A stretch of DNA of 64,000 nucleotides from Acidianus brierleyi (lineage in GTDB: Archaea > Thermoproteota > Thermoprotei_A > Sulfolobales > Sulfolobaceae), in assembly GCF_003201835.2 (NCBI RefSeq), contig NZ_CP029289.2, forward strand, positions 1,674,001-1,738,000, read 5' to 3'. A program made the translations under genes and the position numbers. Shown piece after piece: positions 9,400 through 19,783 of this stretch. Within the stretch, counting starts at the first letter, position 1, and each line of letters opens with the position of its first letter. The notes under the pieces were generated by a model. That model ran no database searches and was not told the origin of the DNA. It saw only the letters and a list, made by a program, of their open reading frames with translations.

Positions 9400-10720
9400 C
9401 TTCTATCACCCGTAATTGGCCCATTTTACTTACTATTAATGATTTATATTCACTTAGAGATAGTTTATCTAAATCTAGTCTTTTTCCTATAAGTTTTAGA
9501 TCTTCTTCTAGAATCTTAGGGTTTGGAGATCCGCTAACTGACTTAAGTTCTATTGACTCATTCAATGTAATTGTTGGAGAAAAGGATCCGTGCATTACTT
9601 TATCTGCTACATCAAAGTAAGCTTGCCTATAAGGTTTTCCCTCATTAGCAATTTTCTCAGCTTCATCAGTAGCCAAAGTAGATTTATCTATTTCCTTATT
9701 TAGAATTTCTATTCCTTCAAATAAATCCTTCAAAACTTCTAATGAACTCTTAGCTATTTTTATACAATTCCATAAGTTCTTATTAATTTCTTGTAGATCG
9801 AGATCATATCCAGACGGAATTCCTTTATAAATTGACATCACCGAGGTCAATATTCCTATGCACTCACCGCCCTTAGATCTTAGAATTTCCATTGTAACCG
9901 CATTTCTTTTTTGAGGCATGAGGCTACTTGTACTAACTTGAGAGTCTGGTATTTTCACATATCCAGTAAACGAAGAAGATAAAAGTATCATATCTTCTGC
10001 AATTCTACTCATCGATATCATTAAATTTGTTATTTCTGATACGGAAGAAATTAAATCTGCTCTCGATGCTGTAGCACTGATAGTATTTATTATTATATTG
10101 TCAAATCCTAATAGTTCTGCTTCTCTACTCCTATTAATAGCTGTATTGGTGCCTACAACTGCTCCTGAGCCTAATGGTGATCTATTAATATTTTTTAGTA
10201 CGGAGAATAATATGTTCCATCTAGAACTAAGTTCTTCTTCAATGTATAACATGTAATGAGAAAAAGTAGTAGGTTGTGCTGGCTGAAAATGAGTATATGA
10301 TGGAAATAATACATTTTTAAACACCTTAGATTTTTCAATTAGTAATTTTCTAAGTTCTATTATACTTTCTAATATCTCTATAATTTCTGCTCTCATTTTT
10401 AGTCTGAGAGCTGTAGCTACATGATCGTTTCTTGATCTCGCTAGTCCAATCCAGCCTCCGTCTTCTCCAACGTTTTTTATTATAAAATCCTCTAAAGCCT
10501 CATGAATATCTTCATAACCTTCCGGTAACTCATTGAAATTATTTATAGCGTCCAAAATCTTCTTAGATATTTTCTTATCTATTATCTTATCGAGATATAA
10601 TTCTATTACATGTGCTTTCATTACAAGTTTTACTTCTTGAAATATTTCTTTATCTGAATCTATAGAAGAGGTATACTTAATTACTTCATCGTTCTTTGAT
10701 CCCCATTTCCTATATAGCAT
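9374..10720 (-). CDS. argH: Argininosuccinate lyase
   Basis: The 448-residue protein belongs to the fumarase/aspartase superfamily. It shows the three conserved regions: GLARSRNDHVATALRL near residue 95, the HFQPAQPTTFSHYM segment near residue 145, and the signature TSSLMPQKRNAVTMEILRS near residue 270. It splits argininosuccinate into arginine and fumarate, the last step of arginine synthesis. It lies 2 bp downstream of argG and overlaps carA, as expected for a co-transcribed unit. Confidence 0.94.
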
Positions 10721-10722
10721 TT

Positions 10723-11898
10723 TTATCCGTACCTCATCTTTCTAGCTAAAAGAGAATGCATACCCCATATTTCTATAAAACCTTTAGCCATCTCTTCGCT
10801 TGGATACCAACCTTTATTGTAACTAGCTATTTTGTCAGAATAAGGAGAATATGGAGAATCCCTACTTACTATTGTAACACCATTACCTTCTATTTCCATC
10901 TTCACCTCACCAGATATCCATTTATTCATTTCATTGCCTACATTCTGTAAGGTTTCTCTAAGTGGTTCATACCATAAACCTTCATAAACTAAATCAGACC
11001 ATTCTTGATCAATATTTTTCTTAAATCTATATTCTAAAGGAGTGTAAATCGTCTTCTCGAGATCTTTATGAGCTTTTATGAGCAATAACGCGGCCGGGGC
11101 TTCATATATTTCTCTTGATTTAAAACCGACAATTCTATTTTCTAAGTGTTCCAATCTTCCAAATCCATATTTTCCTATTTCAGAATTCAAAAATCTTATT
11201 AGATCAACTAAATTCATTTTTTCTCCATTTATTCTTGTAGGCACTCCATTATCGAATTCAATCGAAATTTTTGTCTTTCCATTCTTTTCTTTTTTTGTCC
11301 ATTCAAATGCGTCTTCAGGAACTTCCTTAGAAGGATCAGAAATTATATCGCCCTCTATACTCCTTCCCCATAGATTTTCATCTATACTATATTTTGTACT
11401 TTCAATTTTAATTGGTATTTTTTTCTCCTTTGCATATTCTACTTCGTCTTCTCTAGTCATTTTCCAAACTCTAGCAGGAGTTATTATAGTAGCATTAGGC
11501 ATTGTAGCCTTTATAGCTAGATCAAACCTTACTTGATCATTACCCTTAGATGTTGAACCGTGAGCTATATAAGTAGTATTCTCTTTTCTTGCTATCTCAA
11601 CAGTTTTTTCAGCAATTAATGGCCTAGCTAATGCAGTAGATAAAGGATATACATCTTCGTATAATCCATTCATCTTTATATCATACGCTATGTAATTTTT
11701 TGCGAATTCCTCCCTAGCATCTATTGTATAATGTTTAGCAGATCCTGCTGCATATGCTCTTTCTTCCAATTTTTTAAAATCGTCTTCTTGTCCTACATTT
11801 ACACTTACTGTGATAACATCAGCGTTGAAGGACTCTCTTAACCATCTTATTGAAACTGTGGTATCTAAACCACCAGAGTAAGCTAAGATTATTTTCAT
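10723..11898 (-). CDS. argG: Argininosuccinate synthase
   Basis: The N-terminal PP-loop AYSGGLDTTVSIRWL (residues 6-20) and the downstream GSTSKGNDQVRFDLA identify argininosuccinate synthase, which joins citrulline and aspartate with ATP. It is the first gene of the argG-argH-carA-carB-argX operon. The ATG at 11898 is preferred to a TTG at 11907 because a TATA-like box (minus, 11923-11932) is centred about 28 bp upstream, matching a leaderless mRNA. Confidence 0.95.
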   Translation of the reverse strand: MKIILAYSGGLDTTVSIRWLRESFNADVITVSVNVGQEDDFKKLEERAYAAGSAKHYTIDAREEFAKNYIAYDIKMNGLYEDVYPLSTALARPLIAEKTVEIARKENTTYIAHGSTSKGNDQVRFDLAIKATMPNATIITPARVWKMTREDEVEYAKEKKIPIKIESTKYSIDENLWGRSIEGDIISDPSKEVPEDAFEWTKKEKNGKTKISIEFDNGVPTRINGEKMNLVDLIRFLNSEIGKYGFGRLEHLENRIVGFKSREIYEAPAALLLIKAHKDLEKTIYTPLEYRFKKNIDQEWSDLVYEGLWYEPLRETLQNVGNEMNKWISGEVKMEIEGNGVTIVSRDSPYSPYSDKIASYNKGWYPSEEMAKGFIEIWGMHSLLARKMRYG

Positions 11899-11921
11899 CT
11901 TACTCAAAACGTATCGACTTT

Positions 11922-11932
11922 AGTTAAAAATT
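11922..11932 (-). promoter_or_regulatory. TATA box of the arg-car operon
   Basis: AATTTTTAAC on the minus strand is centred 27-28 bp before the argG ATG at 11898. It is the only clear promoter-like element before the five-gene run, so it probably drives the whole operon. Confidence 0.5.
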
Positions 11933-11994
11933 ATGAAGAAAATGATTTTAACGTATTTCTTAATATAGAGAATGTTGAAGGATTTCCTCAAAAA

Positions 11995-12132
11995 TCACAT
12001 TCTTCGTTTCATATAAAATTCTAGGGCTTTTTTTATGAATTCAGTTCTACTTTCTAAACCCATGTCTTTATACTGTTTATCTATTTCTCTCAAGATATCT
12101 TCCTTTAGTCTAACGCTTATTACCTTTCTCAT
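11995..12132 (-). CDS. Ribbon-helix-helix (CopG-type) DNA-binding protein
   Basis: The 45-residue protein MRKVISVRLKEDILREIDK then SRTEFIKKALEFYMKRRM has the complete ribbon-helix-helix pattern: a short strand (VISVRL), helix A and helix B. Such proteins bind DNA as dimers. The ATG at 12132 is chosen because the homologous domain begins there; an in-frame start at 12189 adds a hydrophobic stretch unlike the family. It is monocistronic between argG and a zinc-finger protein. Its target is unknown; regulation of the neighbouring arginine operon is possible but untested. Confidence 0.75.
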   Translation of the reverse strand: MRKVISVRLKEDILREIDKQYKDMGLESRTEFIKKALEFYMKRRM

Positions 12133-12232
12133 ATACATCAATGTAGAAAAGATATTATTAAAATAAAAATGTTTTAGCTTGAAAGACAAAAAGAATAGTT
12201 AGATAAAAATATCTGTATTTAAAAAACTTTTA

Positions 12233-12682
12233 TTAACTTGCCGAAGTAAATATTACAGGCTTTTCCTTTTTAGCCCTAATCTCATCAAGTTTCTCTGACA
12301 TGTTTGTTATGGCTAATGTTAACATATCTTTATGATACTTTCTTACATGTTCTTCTGAATCTTCTTTAGCAACTACTGTATTACATAGCGTACATGTATA
12401 AACTCCATTTTCATCACGAACAACAATCGGTTTAACGTCTACTGCCATTTGCTTAAGTATCGGAATAATTTTTTTAGCTCTAATTTCACTTCCGCTCTTT
12501 TCAATAATTCTCTGGGCATAACCTCTAAGCTGATGTTTTGATATGTTATATTTATGTGCTACAATAGCAGGTCCTTCACCATTTACTAAGTATTCTTCTA
12601 AAGCATCTAATAGATAGTCGCTTCCTCCCAATATTTTTAGAGATACATAATTTATAAGAGACTTTATATCTACGGGTTTCAT
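12233..12682 (-). CDS. C2H2 zinc-finger protein with N-terminal helix-turn-helix-like region
   Basis: The C-terminal part holds a single C2H2-type finger, CTLCNTVVAKEDSEEHVRKYH, with Cys-x2-Cys and His-x4-His spacing. The N-terminal 80 residues are helical and include GPAIVAHKYNISKHQLRGYAQ, which looks like a helix-turn-helix. I recognise this as a Sulfolobales-type conserved protein without an assigned role. A DNA-binding regulator is the simplest reading. The ATG at 12682 is favoured over a GTG at 12700, though promoter spacing does not decide it. Confidence 0.6.
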   Translation of the reverse strand: MKPVDIKSLINYVSLKILGGSDYLLDALEEYLVNGEGPAIVAHKYNISKHQLRGYAQRIIEKSGSEIRAKKIIPILKQMAVDVKPIVVRDENGVYTCTLCNTVVAKEDSEEHVRKYHKDMLTLAITNMSEKLDEIRAKKEKPVIFTSAS

Positions 12683-12738
12683 ATTAGTCACTAGAGTCAC
12701 ATTTATAGCTTCAGAGTTTAAAAAGACTTCATTAAATT

Positions 12739-13704
12739 CTATAGATGGAGAATAACGTTTTTGTATGTTATAATATTTATGCTAGATCCTTCTATCACTT
12801 TACCTATCTCAAAAACTTCATCATATTTTTCTAAAAAGTTTTTAACATCTTCCATATATTCTTGTGAAGTGAAAATGATCATTCCTATACCCATATTAAA
12901 TACCTTATACATTTCATCATGCGGGACTCCTGCTTTTTCTATTTCTTTAAATATTTCTTGAGGTTCTGGTAAATGTAGTTCTAAACCATATTTTGTTATT
13001 CTTCTTAATTTAGTAAAAGATCCACCGGTTATATGAGCAGCAGCTTTTATTTTATCTAAAACACCTAGGACCTCCTTAACATATATTCTCGTAGGAGCCA
13101 TTAGTTCATTTTCCCAATCTTTTAGTGAAAGTTTACCATCATCTATTAGTTTTCTTATTAAAGAATAACCATTAGCATGAATGCCATTACTTCTAAGACC
13201 CAATATATAGTCACCAGGCTTTACGTCATTACCTAGTTTAGGCTGATTAACTACGCCAAGTGCACTGCAAGCCATATCAAATCCATTTATTACTCCCGGC
13301 ATTATGGCAGTTTCTCCACCTACAATTTCAGTTTCAGCTTCCTTCGAGCCTTTTACTAAACCTCTTATTAATTGGTCTAGTTCCTTATCCATAGGTTTTT
13401 CCATTGCTATATAATCAACTATAGCCATTGGTTTAGCTCCAACAGATACCAGATCGTTAACATTCATTGCAACACAATCTATACCTATAGTTTCATATTT
13501 TCCAGTTCTAGAGGCAAGTAAAGTTTTAGTGCCCACTCCATCTGTGTGTAATGCTATTTTTACTCCATTTATATCTATTATTCCCGAATAATGTCCAGCG
13601 CCTACTATTGTATTCTTATATGTAGAAGAGACAATCTTAGAAATATAAGCATGATAATCCTTTAGTTTATTTAGATCTACACCAGAGTCAGAATACTTCA
13701 CCAT
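12739..13704 (-). CDS. purM: Phosphoribosylformylglycinamidine cyclo-ligase
   Basis: The 321-residue AIR synthetase has the family start KYSDSGVDLNKLKDYH, the ATP-site segment IALHTDGVGTKTLLA and GIDCVAMNVNDLVSVGAKPMA. It closes the imidazole ring of AIR using ATP. It is the last gene of the purine operon and overlaps purD by 7 bp. Confidence 0.94.
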   Translation of the reverse strand: MVKYSDSGVDLNKLKDYHAYISKIVSSTYKNTIVGAGHYSGIIDINGVKIALHTDGVGTKTLLASRTGKYETIGIDCVAMNVNDLVSVGAKPMAIVDYIAMEKPMDKELDQLIRGLVKGSKEAETEIVGGETAIMPGVINGFDMACSALGVVNQPKLGNDVKPGDYILGLRSNGIHANGYSLIRKLIDDGKLSLKDWENELMAPTRIYVKEVLGVLDKIKAAAHITGGSFTKLRRITKYGLELHLPEPQEIFKEIEKAGVPHDEMYKVFNMGIGMIIFTSQEYMEDVKNFLEKYDEVFEIGKVIEGSSINIITYKNVILHL

Positions 13705-15131
13705 AAACCACCATTAGGGGACCAATCTGCCGAAACTCCTAAAATTCCTTTTCTCTCTCTATTTTTATACGAATATCTTACTATCTCTGCTTTTTCTATT
13801 TGATCTTCTATAGATCTTCCTATGTCAGTTCTATAGATTAACTTAGACGATGATGAAATAAATGATGTGCATATATCTAGCTTTTTAACTGCCGTTTGAT
13901 AATCCCCTATTGCAACTAGTTCTAATGCTCTAGATCCAGTAGTAATTAATTGGTTATTTTCTAATGATACTGCTCCAAAAAATACATCACATCCGTTCTC
14001 TCTTATTTTATTTATATTTATAGATATTATATTTCCCTTCGCAATATCTTTGTTTAATGGATAACCTAATGGAGCAAATGCTCTTACTACTGCTGGCTCA
14101 TCCATAACTTCTAGTTTAGCTCTATTTAATCTCTTTTCTGCAGTTAATTCCAATATTTCTCCAAAATCACTAGATATTCTCGGTACTATTGCCGCAGTTT
14201 CAGGATCTCCCATTCTAGAGTAAAATTCTATTACAGTTGGGCCCCATAGATCTGTAAGCATCATCTGACCAGAAATAAAACCTATATAATTCTCATCTGT
14301 TTCCTTGTTAATTGCCTCAGTACTCTGTTTTACTATTTCGAATGTTTTTTCATATTCTTCCTCTGTAATAAATGGTAAGTATTTTCCAGGGCCGGAGATT
14401 GAGCCCATACCACCAGTTTCTGGCCCTATTCCATCTTGGTAAGCGTGTTTGTAATCTTGAGCTAAAGGTAGAGGCAAATATGTATAACCGTCTGTTAGAA
14501 CATGCAAAGTATATTCTGGCCCATCTACTTTTTCCTCTATAATTATTTTTATTTCATCTTTAACTAAGTTTCCTATTTCTTCTACACTTCTGCTCGCAGC
14601 CGATCTCTTATCTTGAGATAGATAAGCCTGCAAATCTGCTACGATTTTCACTCCTTTTCCTCCTACTTGTTCTGAAGGTTTTATAGCTATAGAACCTCCA
14701 TATTCAGACACGAATTTTGCTGCTGCTTGCATGCTATCAAATGCCTTAAATCTAAGCCTGCCCGGAATCTTATATTTCCACATTAAGTTTCTCATCCAAA
14801 CTTTTGATTTCTCTATGGTAGATCCCTTACTTGAAGGACCAACAACTGGTATTCCTTCTTCTCTAAATACATCACCGATTCCATTGAATAGAGGATCTTC
14901 TGGACCTATTATTCCAAAATCTGGACTTATTTTTCTAATTATGGTTTTTACATAATCTTTAGAATTTATGTCTCCTCTAAAGTACGTTCCTCTAGACTTT
15001 TCAACATTTTCTTTTATTCCTGGGTTTATAAAGGAAGATATAGCATATAATGTATAATCGTTAGAGGATTTTGTTATAGCCTTAGCCAATGCATTCTCTC
15101 TTGCTCCATCTCCTATTAAAAGAACCTTCAT
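13698..15131 (-). CDS. purD: Phosphoribosylamine--glycine ligase
   Basis: This 477-residue ATP-grasp enzyme has the GAR synthetase features VLLIGDGARENALAKAI at the N-terminus, the ATP-binding SIAIKPSEQVGGKGVKIV and GPETGGMGSISGPGKYLPF. It ligates glycine to phosphoribosylamine, the step after PurF. It starts immediately (0-1 bp) after the PurF paralog, so translation is probably coupled. Confidence 0.94.
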   Translation of the reverse strand: MKVLLIGDGARENALAKAITKSSNDYTLYAISSFINPGIKENVEKSRGTYFRGDINSKDYVKTIIRKISPDFGIIGPEDPLFNGIGDVFREEGIPVVGPSSKGSTIEKSKVWMRNLMWKYKIPGRLRFKAFDSMQAAAKFVSEYGGSIAIKPSEQVGGKGVKIVADLQAYLSQDKRSAASRSVEEIGNLVKDEIKIIIEEKVDGPEYTLHVLTDGYTYLPLPLAQDYKHAYQDGIGPETGGMGSISGPGKYLPFITEEEYEKTFEIVKQSTEAINKETDENYIGFISGQMMLTDLWGPTVIEFYSRMGDPETAAIVPRISSDFGEILELTAEKRLNRAKLEVMDEPAVVRAFAPLGYPLNKDIAKGNIISININKIRENGCDVFFGAVSLENNQLITTGSRALELVAIGDYQTAVKKLDICTSFISSSSKLIYRTDIGRSIEDQIEKAEIVRYSYKNRERKGILGVSADWSPNGGLW

Positions 15132-16333
15132 TTATATCACCTTAGGATAATTACCAGTCATACAGCCTACACATATTGATTTAATTCCAATAACATCATA
15201 CAAACCTTTTAGGCTAAGCCAATAAATCGAATCTGCACCTATTACTTTTGCTATTTCTTCATCATTTAAATTAGCAGCTATTAAATCTGAGGACTTAGGA
15301 ACATCCACACCGTACGGACAGTAAGATATTAACTTTGGACTTCCAATTAATACATGAACTTCCTTTGCCCCCATTCTTCTTAGACTATTTACTGTATTTT
15401 TTAACGTTAATCCAGTTACCATAGAATCATCTATTAATATTACCTTTTTCCATATACTGCGGATTTAATTGTATTAAGTTTTAATTGAACACCTACGACT
15501 TTCATGAAGCTATCGTCCGCTAGCATAGTTCTTATTGGACTTCCTGTTCTAGCAAAGCCTAAATCCAGAGGAATACCAGACACTCTAGAATAACCTACTG
15601 CAAAAGGTAATGCAGTATCCGGTACGCCAATTATAGTATCACCTTTTAATGGTTTTTCCTTAGCTAATTGCTCACCTATTTTCACTCTTAAAGAATAAAT
15701 CTCTCTTTCGTTTATTTTGCTATCTATTCTAGATTGATATATATATTCTATTGAACAATATGACTTATTAGATTCCTTTAGTTTTACTGAATCTATATAA
15801 TATTTGTCAATAATTATCATCTCTCCGGGATTTATTTCTCTTCTAGTCTCGCCACCAATAACATTTATACCAACATTTTCCGAAGATACTATAGCCATAT
15901 CAAATCCAAAAGCACCAATAGAAAGTGGTTTCAGTCCACTCTCATCTCTATATGCTATAATTTGTCCTTCTTTAGTTAATGCTATGAGAGAAAATGCACC
16001 TTTTAACTCTTTTAATGTTGTATCCGGATCTTTATTTACTTTATTTAATAGTTCTTTATTTTTTATTATACCATCTACTACTATAGCTACATCATCAAAA
16101 ATTATTGGATAATAAGCGCTATTTCCAGTATATCCTATTCCAGCCCAACCATCAAGTGAAAACTTAAGATCTTCTGGAGGTTTTTCTCCTTGTATTTTAG
16201 AAAATCCATTATTTAAAGTAACTACTCCACTACGTAGATAGCCTCTGTGTTGTAAACCTATTAGGGAATAATAAAGAAATTTAGATATATTCCAGATTTT
16301 ATCAAAAGCCATAATTCCTATAATTCCTGCCAT
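15132..16333 (-). CDS. PurF paralog without glutaminase cysteine, frameshifted
   Basis: Two adjacent frames read as one amidophosphoribosyltransferase-like protein: 15440-16333 gives the Ntn domain and most of the transferase domain, and 15132-15422 gives the rest. The join falls at an A5 run (plus-strand T5, 15445-15449); one more A would restore AVYGKKVILIDDSMVTG. In active PurF the residue after Met or the propeptide is the catalytic Cys (CGxxG); here it is Ala (MAGIIGIMAF), so glutamine hydrolysis should be impossible. The PRPP loop reads IDDSMVTGLT instead of IDDSIVRGNT in the neighbour. ATG 16333 follows GGGTGA closely and is preferred to 16345. It is possibly a regulatory subunit or a decaying copy. 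Confidence 0.75.
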
Positions 16334-16337
16334 TTTT

Positions 16338-17678
16338 TCACCCATTAAATATTGATTCCAATTTATCTATTGGATACCTATTTCTTAGTGGATAAATTCC
16401 AGAAAAACATGCAGTACATAAGGTCTCTCTACCTATAGCCTTTATCATTTCATCAACTGTTAGATATTCTATAGAATTAGCACCCATATATTGTGCTATG
16501 TCATTTTCACTTTTAGATGAAGCTATTAGTTCTTTTCTGCTAGGAAAGTCTATTCCCATATAGCATGGAAACTTTATGGGTGGAGATCCTATCCTTATAT
16601 GAACTTCTTTTGCTCCTGCGTTCCTAATGAAAGAGACAATTCTCTTCATAGTATTACCTCTAACTATAGAATCGTCTATTAGAACTATTCTTTTATCTCT
16701 TACTGCGTTTTCTACTACTCCGAATTTTTCTTCTATTACTTCATTACGCTTATCGTTAGTAGGCATTATGAATGATCTTTTTGAAGCTATAGTACGAATT
16801 AAGGCTTCTTCAAGTGGAATCTTACCTTTTCTAGAGAAGCCTATAGCTATAGGTCTTGAAGAATCTGGAACTGGAACTACTATGTCTGCATTAGCAGGAT
16901 GTTTATCATAAAGAACTTCGCCTAATTTTATTCTTGCTTCGTATACCGAAATATTATCAATAGTACTATCAGCTCTTGAAAAATATATATATTCAAACGC
17001 ACAAGTACTTACCCTGGAATTTTCAATTCTTTCTGATACTATTTCAGAATTTTTCGCCCTAATTATCTCCCCTGGCTTTATGTCCCTTATTACTTTCCCT
17101 CCTAATTGCTTTATAGCAGAATCTTCAGAAGAAAATACTAGATTTTGGCCGATTTTACCCATTACCAGTGGCCTGAATCCTTTTGGATCTCTTACTGCAA
17201 GTATTTCGCCTTCTTTTGTCATAATCAACATAGAATAGGCTCCATCTGCAATATCCATAAAATGTTTTATAGCTGAAACAATAGATTTTCCCTCTTTTAT
17301 ATCCTTATCTATGAAATCAAGTATAAATTCGGTATCAGTAGAATATTTACCAAATTCGAAGTAATTTGTTATAGTTCCGTTAAACGCTATAGAGATCTTC
17401 TCATTACTTAATGGTTGTGCTTCTTTTAGACTAGTCTTACCCGTTGTAGAATATCTTACGTGCCCTATACTTATTTTTGAATCATTGAGAGTAATATTCT
17501 CATCTAATGCCTCCTCAACTAACCCTAGACCTTTTTGCGTAATTAGATCATTAGCATTAATATATGAGATACCTGCAGATTCTTGTCCTCTATGCTGTAA
17601 TAATTTCAAACCTTCATATGTATATTTTATAGAGTTATTACCTATAAATCCAAAAACACCACAGTGTTCTTTAATCAT
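16338..17678 (-). CDS. purF: Amidophosphoribosyltransferase
   Basis: The 446-residue protein begins MIKEHCGVFGFIGN, a short propeptide followed by the catalytic Cys6 of the N-terminal nucleophile glutaminase. The transferase half has the PRPP loop RIVLIDDSIVRGNTMKRIV. It transfers ammonia to PRPP, the committed step of purine synthesis. It overlaps purL by 4 bp and the PurF paralog follows directly; the intact catalytic residues mark this copy as the working enzyme. Confidence 0.94.
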   Translation of the reverse strand: MIKEHCGVFGFIGNNSIKYTYEGLKLLQHRGQESAGISYINANDLITQKGLGLVEEALDENITLNDSKISIGHVRYSTTGKTSLKEAQPLSNEKISIAFNGTITNYFEFGKYSTDTEFILDFIDKDIKEGKSIVSAIKHFMDIADGAYSMLIMTKEGEILAVRDPKGFRPLVMGKIGQNLVFSSEDSAIKQLGGKVIRDIKPGEIIRAKNSEIVSERIENSRVSTCAFEYIYFSRADSTIDNISVYEARIKLGEVLYDKHPANADIVVPVPDSSRPIAIGFSRKGKIPLEEALIRTIASKRSFIMPTNDKRNEVIEEKFGVVENAVRDKRIVLIDDSIVRGNTMKRIVSFIRNAGAKEVHIRIGSPPIKFPCYMGIDFPSRKELIASSKSENDIAQYMGANSIEYLTVDEMIKAIGRETLCTACFSGIYPLRNRYPIDKLESIFNG

Positions 17679-19783
17679 TCTATCTCATCTCTTAAGTAAT
17701 TATAATAATGATCTATTATGTGAGATATATTGAATTTTAATGAATCTATTTCTAAATAGTTTCCTTTCCTTACTTTACCTATAGTAGATGCTATCATACC
17801 TTTTTTCTTAGCTAAATCACTAATTGAAAATGGATCAGATGTAATAAAAACGAATCTACCACTATTTTCTGAAAATAGCTTTGCATATATGTCCTCAGTT
17901 CCTATAATTTTGGAAGTGTCTATGGATACAGTATAACCATAAGCTAGTATAGGCATAAGAGAACCTATTATACCTCCCCTACTAACATCCTTTGCAAAAT
18001 ATATTTTGTCATCATTTATGAGATTTAATGTAATTTCACTCGCTAGAAGATCTTCTTGAAGCCTACTTTTAGGTATATTTCCATATTTTCCAAATATCTT
18101 TGAAAATAGCGAGCCTCTCATCTCATTTCTAGTATACCCTAAAATTACAATATTGCCTTCTTCTATTCTAGGTTTTAATAGTTTTCCTTCAATTAAACCC
18201 GCCATTACAATTAGTGGAGTAGGTTTTATTGGTATGTTATTCTTATTTTCATTATAAAAGGAAACCTTTCCACCAACTATAGGAATAGAAAAGAACCTAG
18301 CAGCTTCGCCTATACCTCTTACAGATTCTACAAAATCATTATAGATTTCTGGTCTTTTTGGATCGCCGAATTGAAGATGATCTACTGCCACTATACCTTT
18401 AGAACCTACAGATGCCAGGTTCTTGTAAGCTTCTGCAAATATATATTTTCCACACTCATAAGCGTCTTCTTCACATAGGTCCGGATTTGCGTCGCCTTTT
18501 ATTGCTAATAATTTTCCATTAGGCAATGATATAACAGAAGAATCAGCCATTCCTGGTTTTAACACTGTAGAAGTGCCTACTTCATAGTCGAATTGGGAAT
18601 ATGCCCATTCTTTACTTACTAAATCTGGATTTAACAATATTTTCTCTATTGCTGTCTTTATTTCTATATTAGGTTTTACTTCGTTACTTTCCTTCTTTTC
18701 CTCTATAGGCCAAGCATAGAGTGGGGGATATAAAAGAAGGTCAGAAGATAATGACACTATTTCTTTATTATTATAAGTGAATCTTACTACACCATCACCA
18801 GTAATTTCTCCTATAACCGAACATGGATAGTCATAATATTCGAATGCCTTACATACGTCTTGCACATTCTCGTCTTTTACAGCATAGAGCATTCTTTCTT
18901 GTGTTTCAGAAACTAGTATATCTTCTGGTCTCATATCTTTTACCCTTAGCGGTACTTTATCTAGGCTAACTACTACTCCTAATCCATTAGACATTTCAGT
19001 TACAGCTACGGCTAAACCTCCTCCGCCAAGATCTTTTATGGCTTCTACCTTGTCTTGAATTTCAAGTGTAACATCCATTATTATCTTTCCAGCGAAAGGA
19101 TCTGCTATTTGCACAGCACCTATTTCATCTTCTCCACTCAATTTTCTTGATGCAAATGACGCACCTCCTAGTCCATCTATTCCTGTTAGCCCAGCAATAA
19201 CTATCTTTAAGCCTTTCCTATTTACTATACTTGGTTTTATTTTGTTTTTATTTACTATACCAACACATGCTATATCAACCAAAGGATTATCTGAATAAGA
19301 ATTATCAAATGCTAGCTCTCCACCTACAACTGGAACACCTATACTATTACCATAGAATCCTATTCCAGAAATAATATTTTTCAATAACCATTTATTTTTA
19401 TTATCTGATAGGTTACCTACTCTTATCATATCTAATAAGGCTAATGGTTTTGCACCCTTGCTTATTATATCTCTTATAATTCCTCCTACCCCAGTTGCCG
19501 CACCATTAAAAGGATCTATAGCAGAAGGATGATTATGACTTTCTACTTTGATTACTATTGCATAGTTATCTCCTATGTCAACAGCACCTGCGTCTTGCCA
19601 ATCTTCTATACCCATAATTACTCCTTTTCCTTCGCTTGGAAAACTTCTAAGAAAGATTTTTGATGATTTATATGAGCAATGCTCAGACCATAAAGCATCT
19701 ATAGTCTTCCATTCCGCTTCATTAGGATCTCTCCCCAATGCCTTTTTAACATAATCTATTTCGTATTGAGTAAGATTTACCAT
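17675..19783 (-). CDS. purL: Phosphoribosylformylglycinamidine synthase subunit PurL
   Basis: The 702-residue protein is the small-type PurL (FGAM synthetase without fused glutaminase). Characteristic segments are WSEHCSYKSSKIFL near residue 30, VVIKVESHNHPSAIDPFNGAATGVGG-type sequence near residue 80, and DLGGGGLAVAVTEM near residue 260. It works with PurS and PurQ, encoded just upstream in the same operon. It overlaps purQ by 7 bp and purF by 4 bp. Confidence 0.95.
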   Translation of the reverse strand: MVNLTQYEIDYVKKALGRDPNEAEWKTIDALWSEHCSYKSSKIFLRSFPSEGKGVIMGIEDWQDAGAVDIGDNYAIVIKVESHNHPSAIDPFNGAATGVGGIIRDIISKGAKPLALLDMIRVGNLSDNKNKWLLKNIISGIGFYGNSIGVPVVGGELAFDNSYSDNPLVDIACVGIVNKNKIKPSIVNRKGLKIVIAGLTGIDGLGGASFASRKLSGEDEIGAVQIADPFAGKIIMDVTLEIQDKVEAIKDLGGGGLAVAVTEMSNGLGVVVSLDKVPLRVKDMRPEDILVSETQERMLYAVKDENVQDVCKAFEYYDYPCSVIGEITGDGVVRFTYNNKEIVSLSSDLLLYPPLYAWPIEEKKESNEVKPNIEIKTAIEKILLNPDLVSKEWAYSQFDYEVGTSTVLKPGMADSSVISLPNGKLLAIKGDANPDLCEEDAYECGKYIFAEAYKNLASVGSKGIVAVDHLQFGDPKRPEIYNDFVESVRGIGEAARFFSIPIVGGKVSFYNENKNNIPIKPTPLIVMAGLIEGKLLKPRIEEGNIVILGYTRNEMRGSLFSKIFGKYGNIPKSRLQEDLLASEITLNLINDDKIYFAKDVSRGGIIGSLMPILAYGYTVSIDTSKIIGTEDIYAKLFSENSGRFVFITSDPFSISDLAKKKGMIASTIGKVRKGNYLEIDSLKFNISHIIDHYYNYLRDEIE

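Noticed and set aside
11078..11536. 152-codon plus-strand frame opposite argG
   Set aside because: It lies entirely within the conserved argG gene, with no ribosome site and Ser/Phe-rich shadow composition.
15440..15455. A classical -1 programmed frameshift heptamer in the PurF paralog
   Set aside because: The zero-frame codons are GGA AAA AGG, not X-XXY-YYZ with AAG in the A site, and no strong downstream stem was recognised. A homopolymer indel is simpler, though slippage is not excluded.
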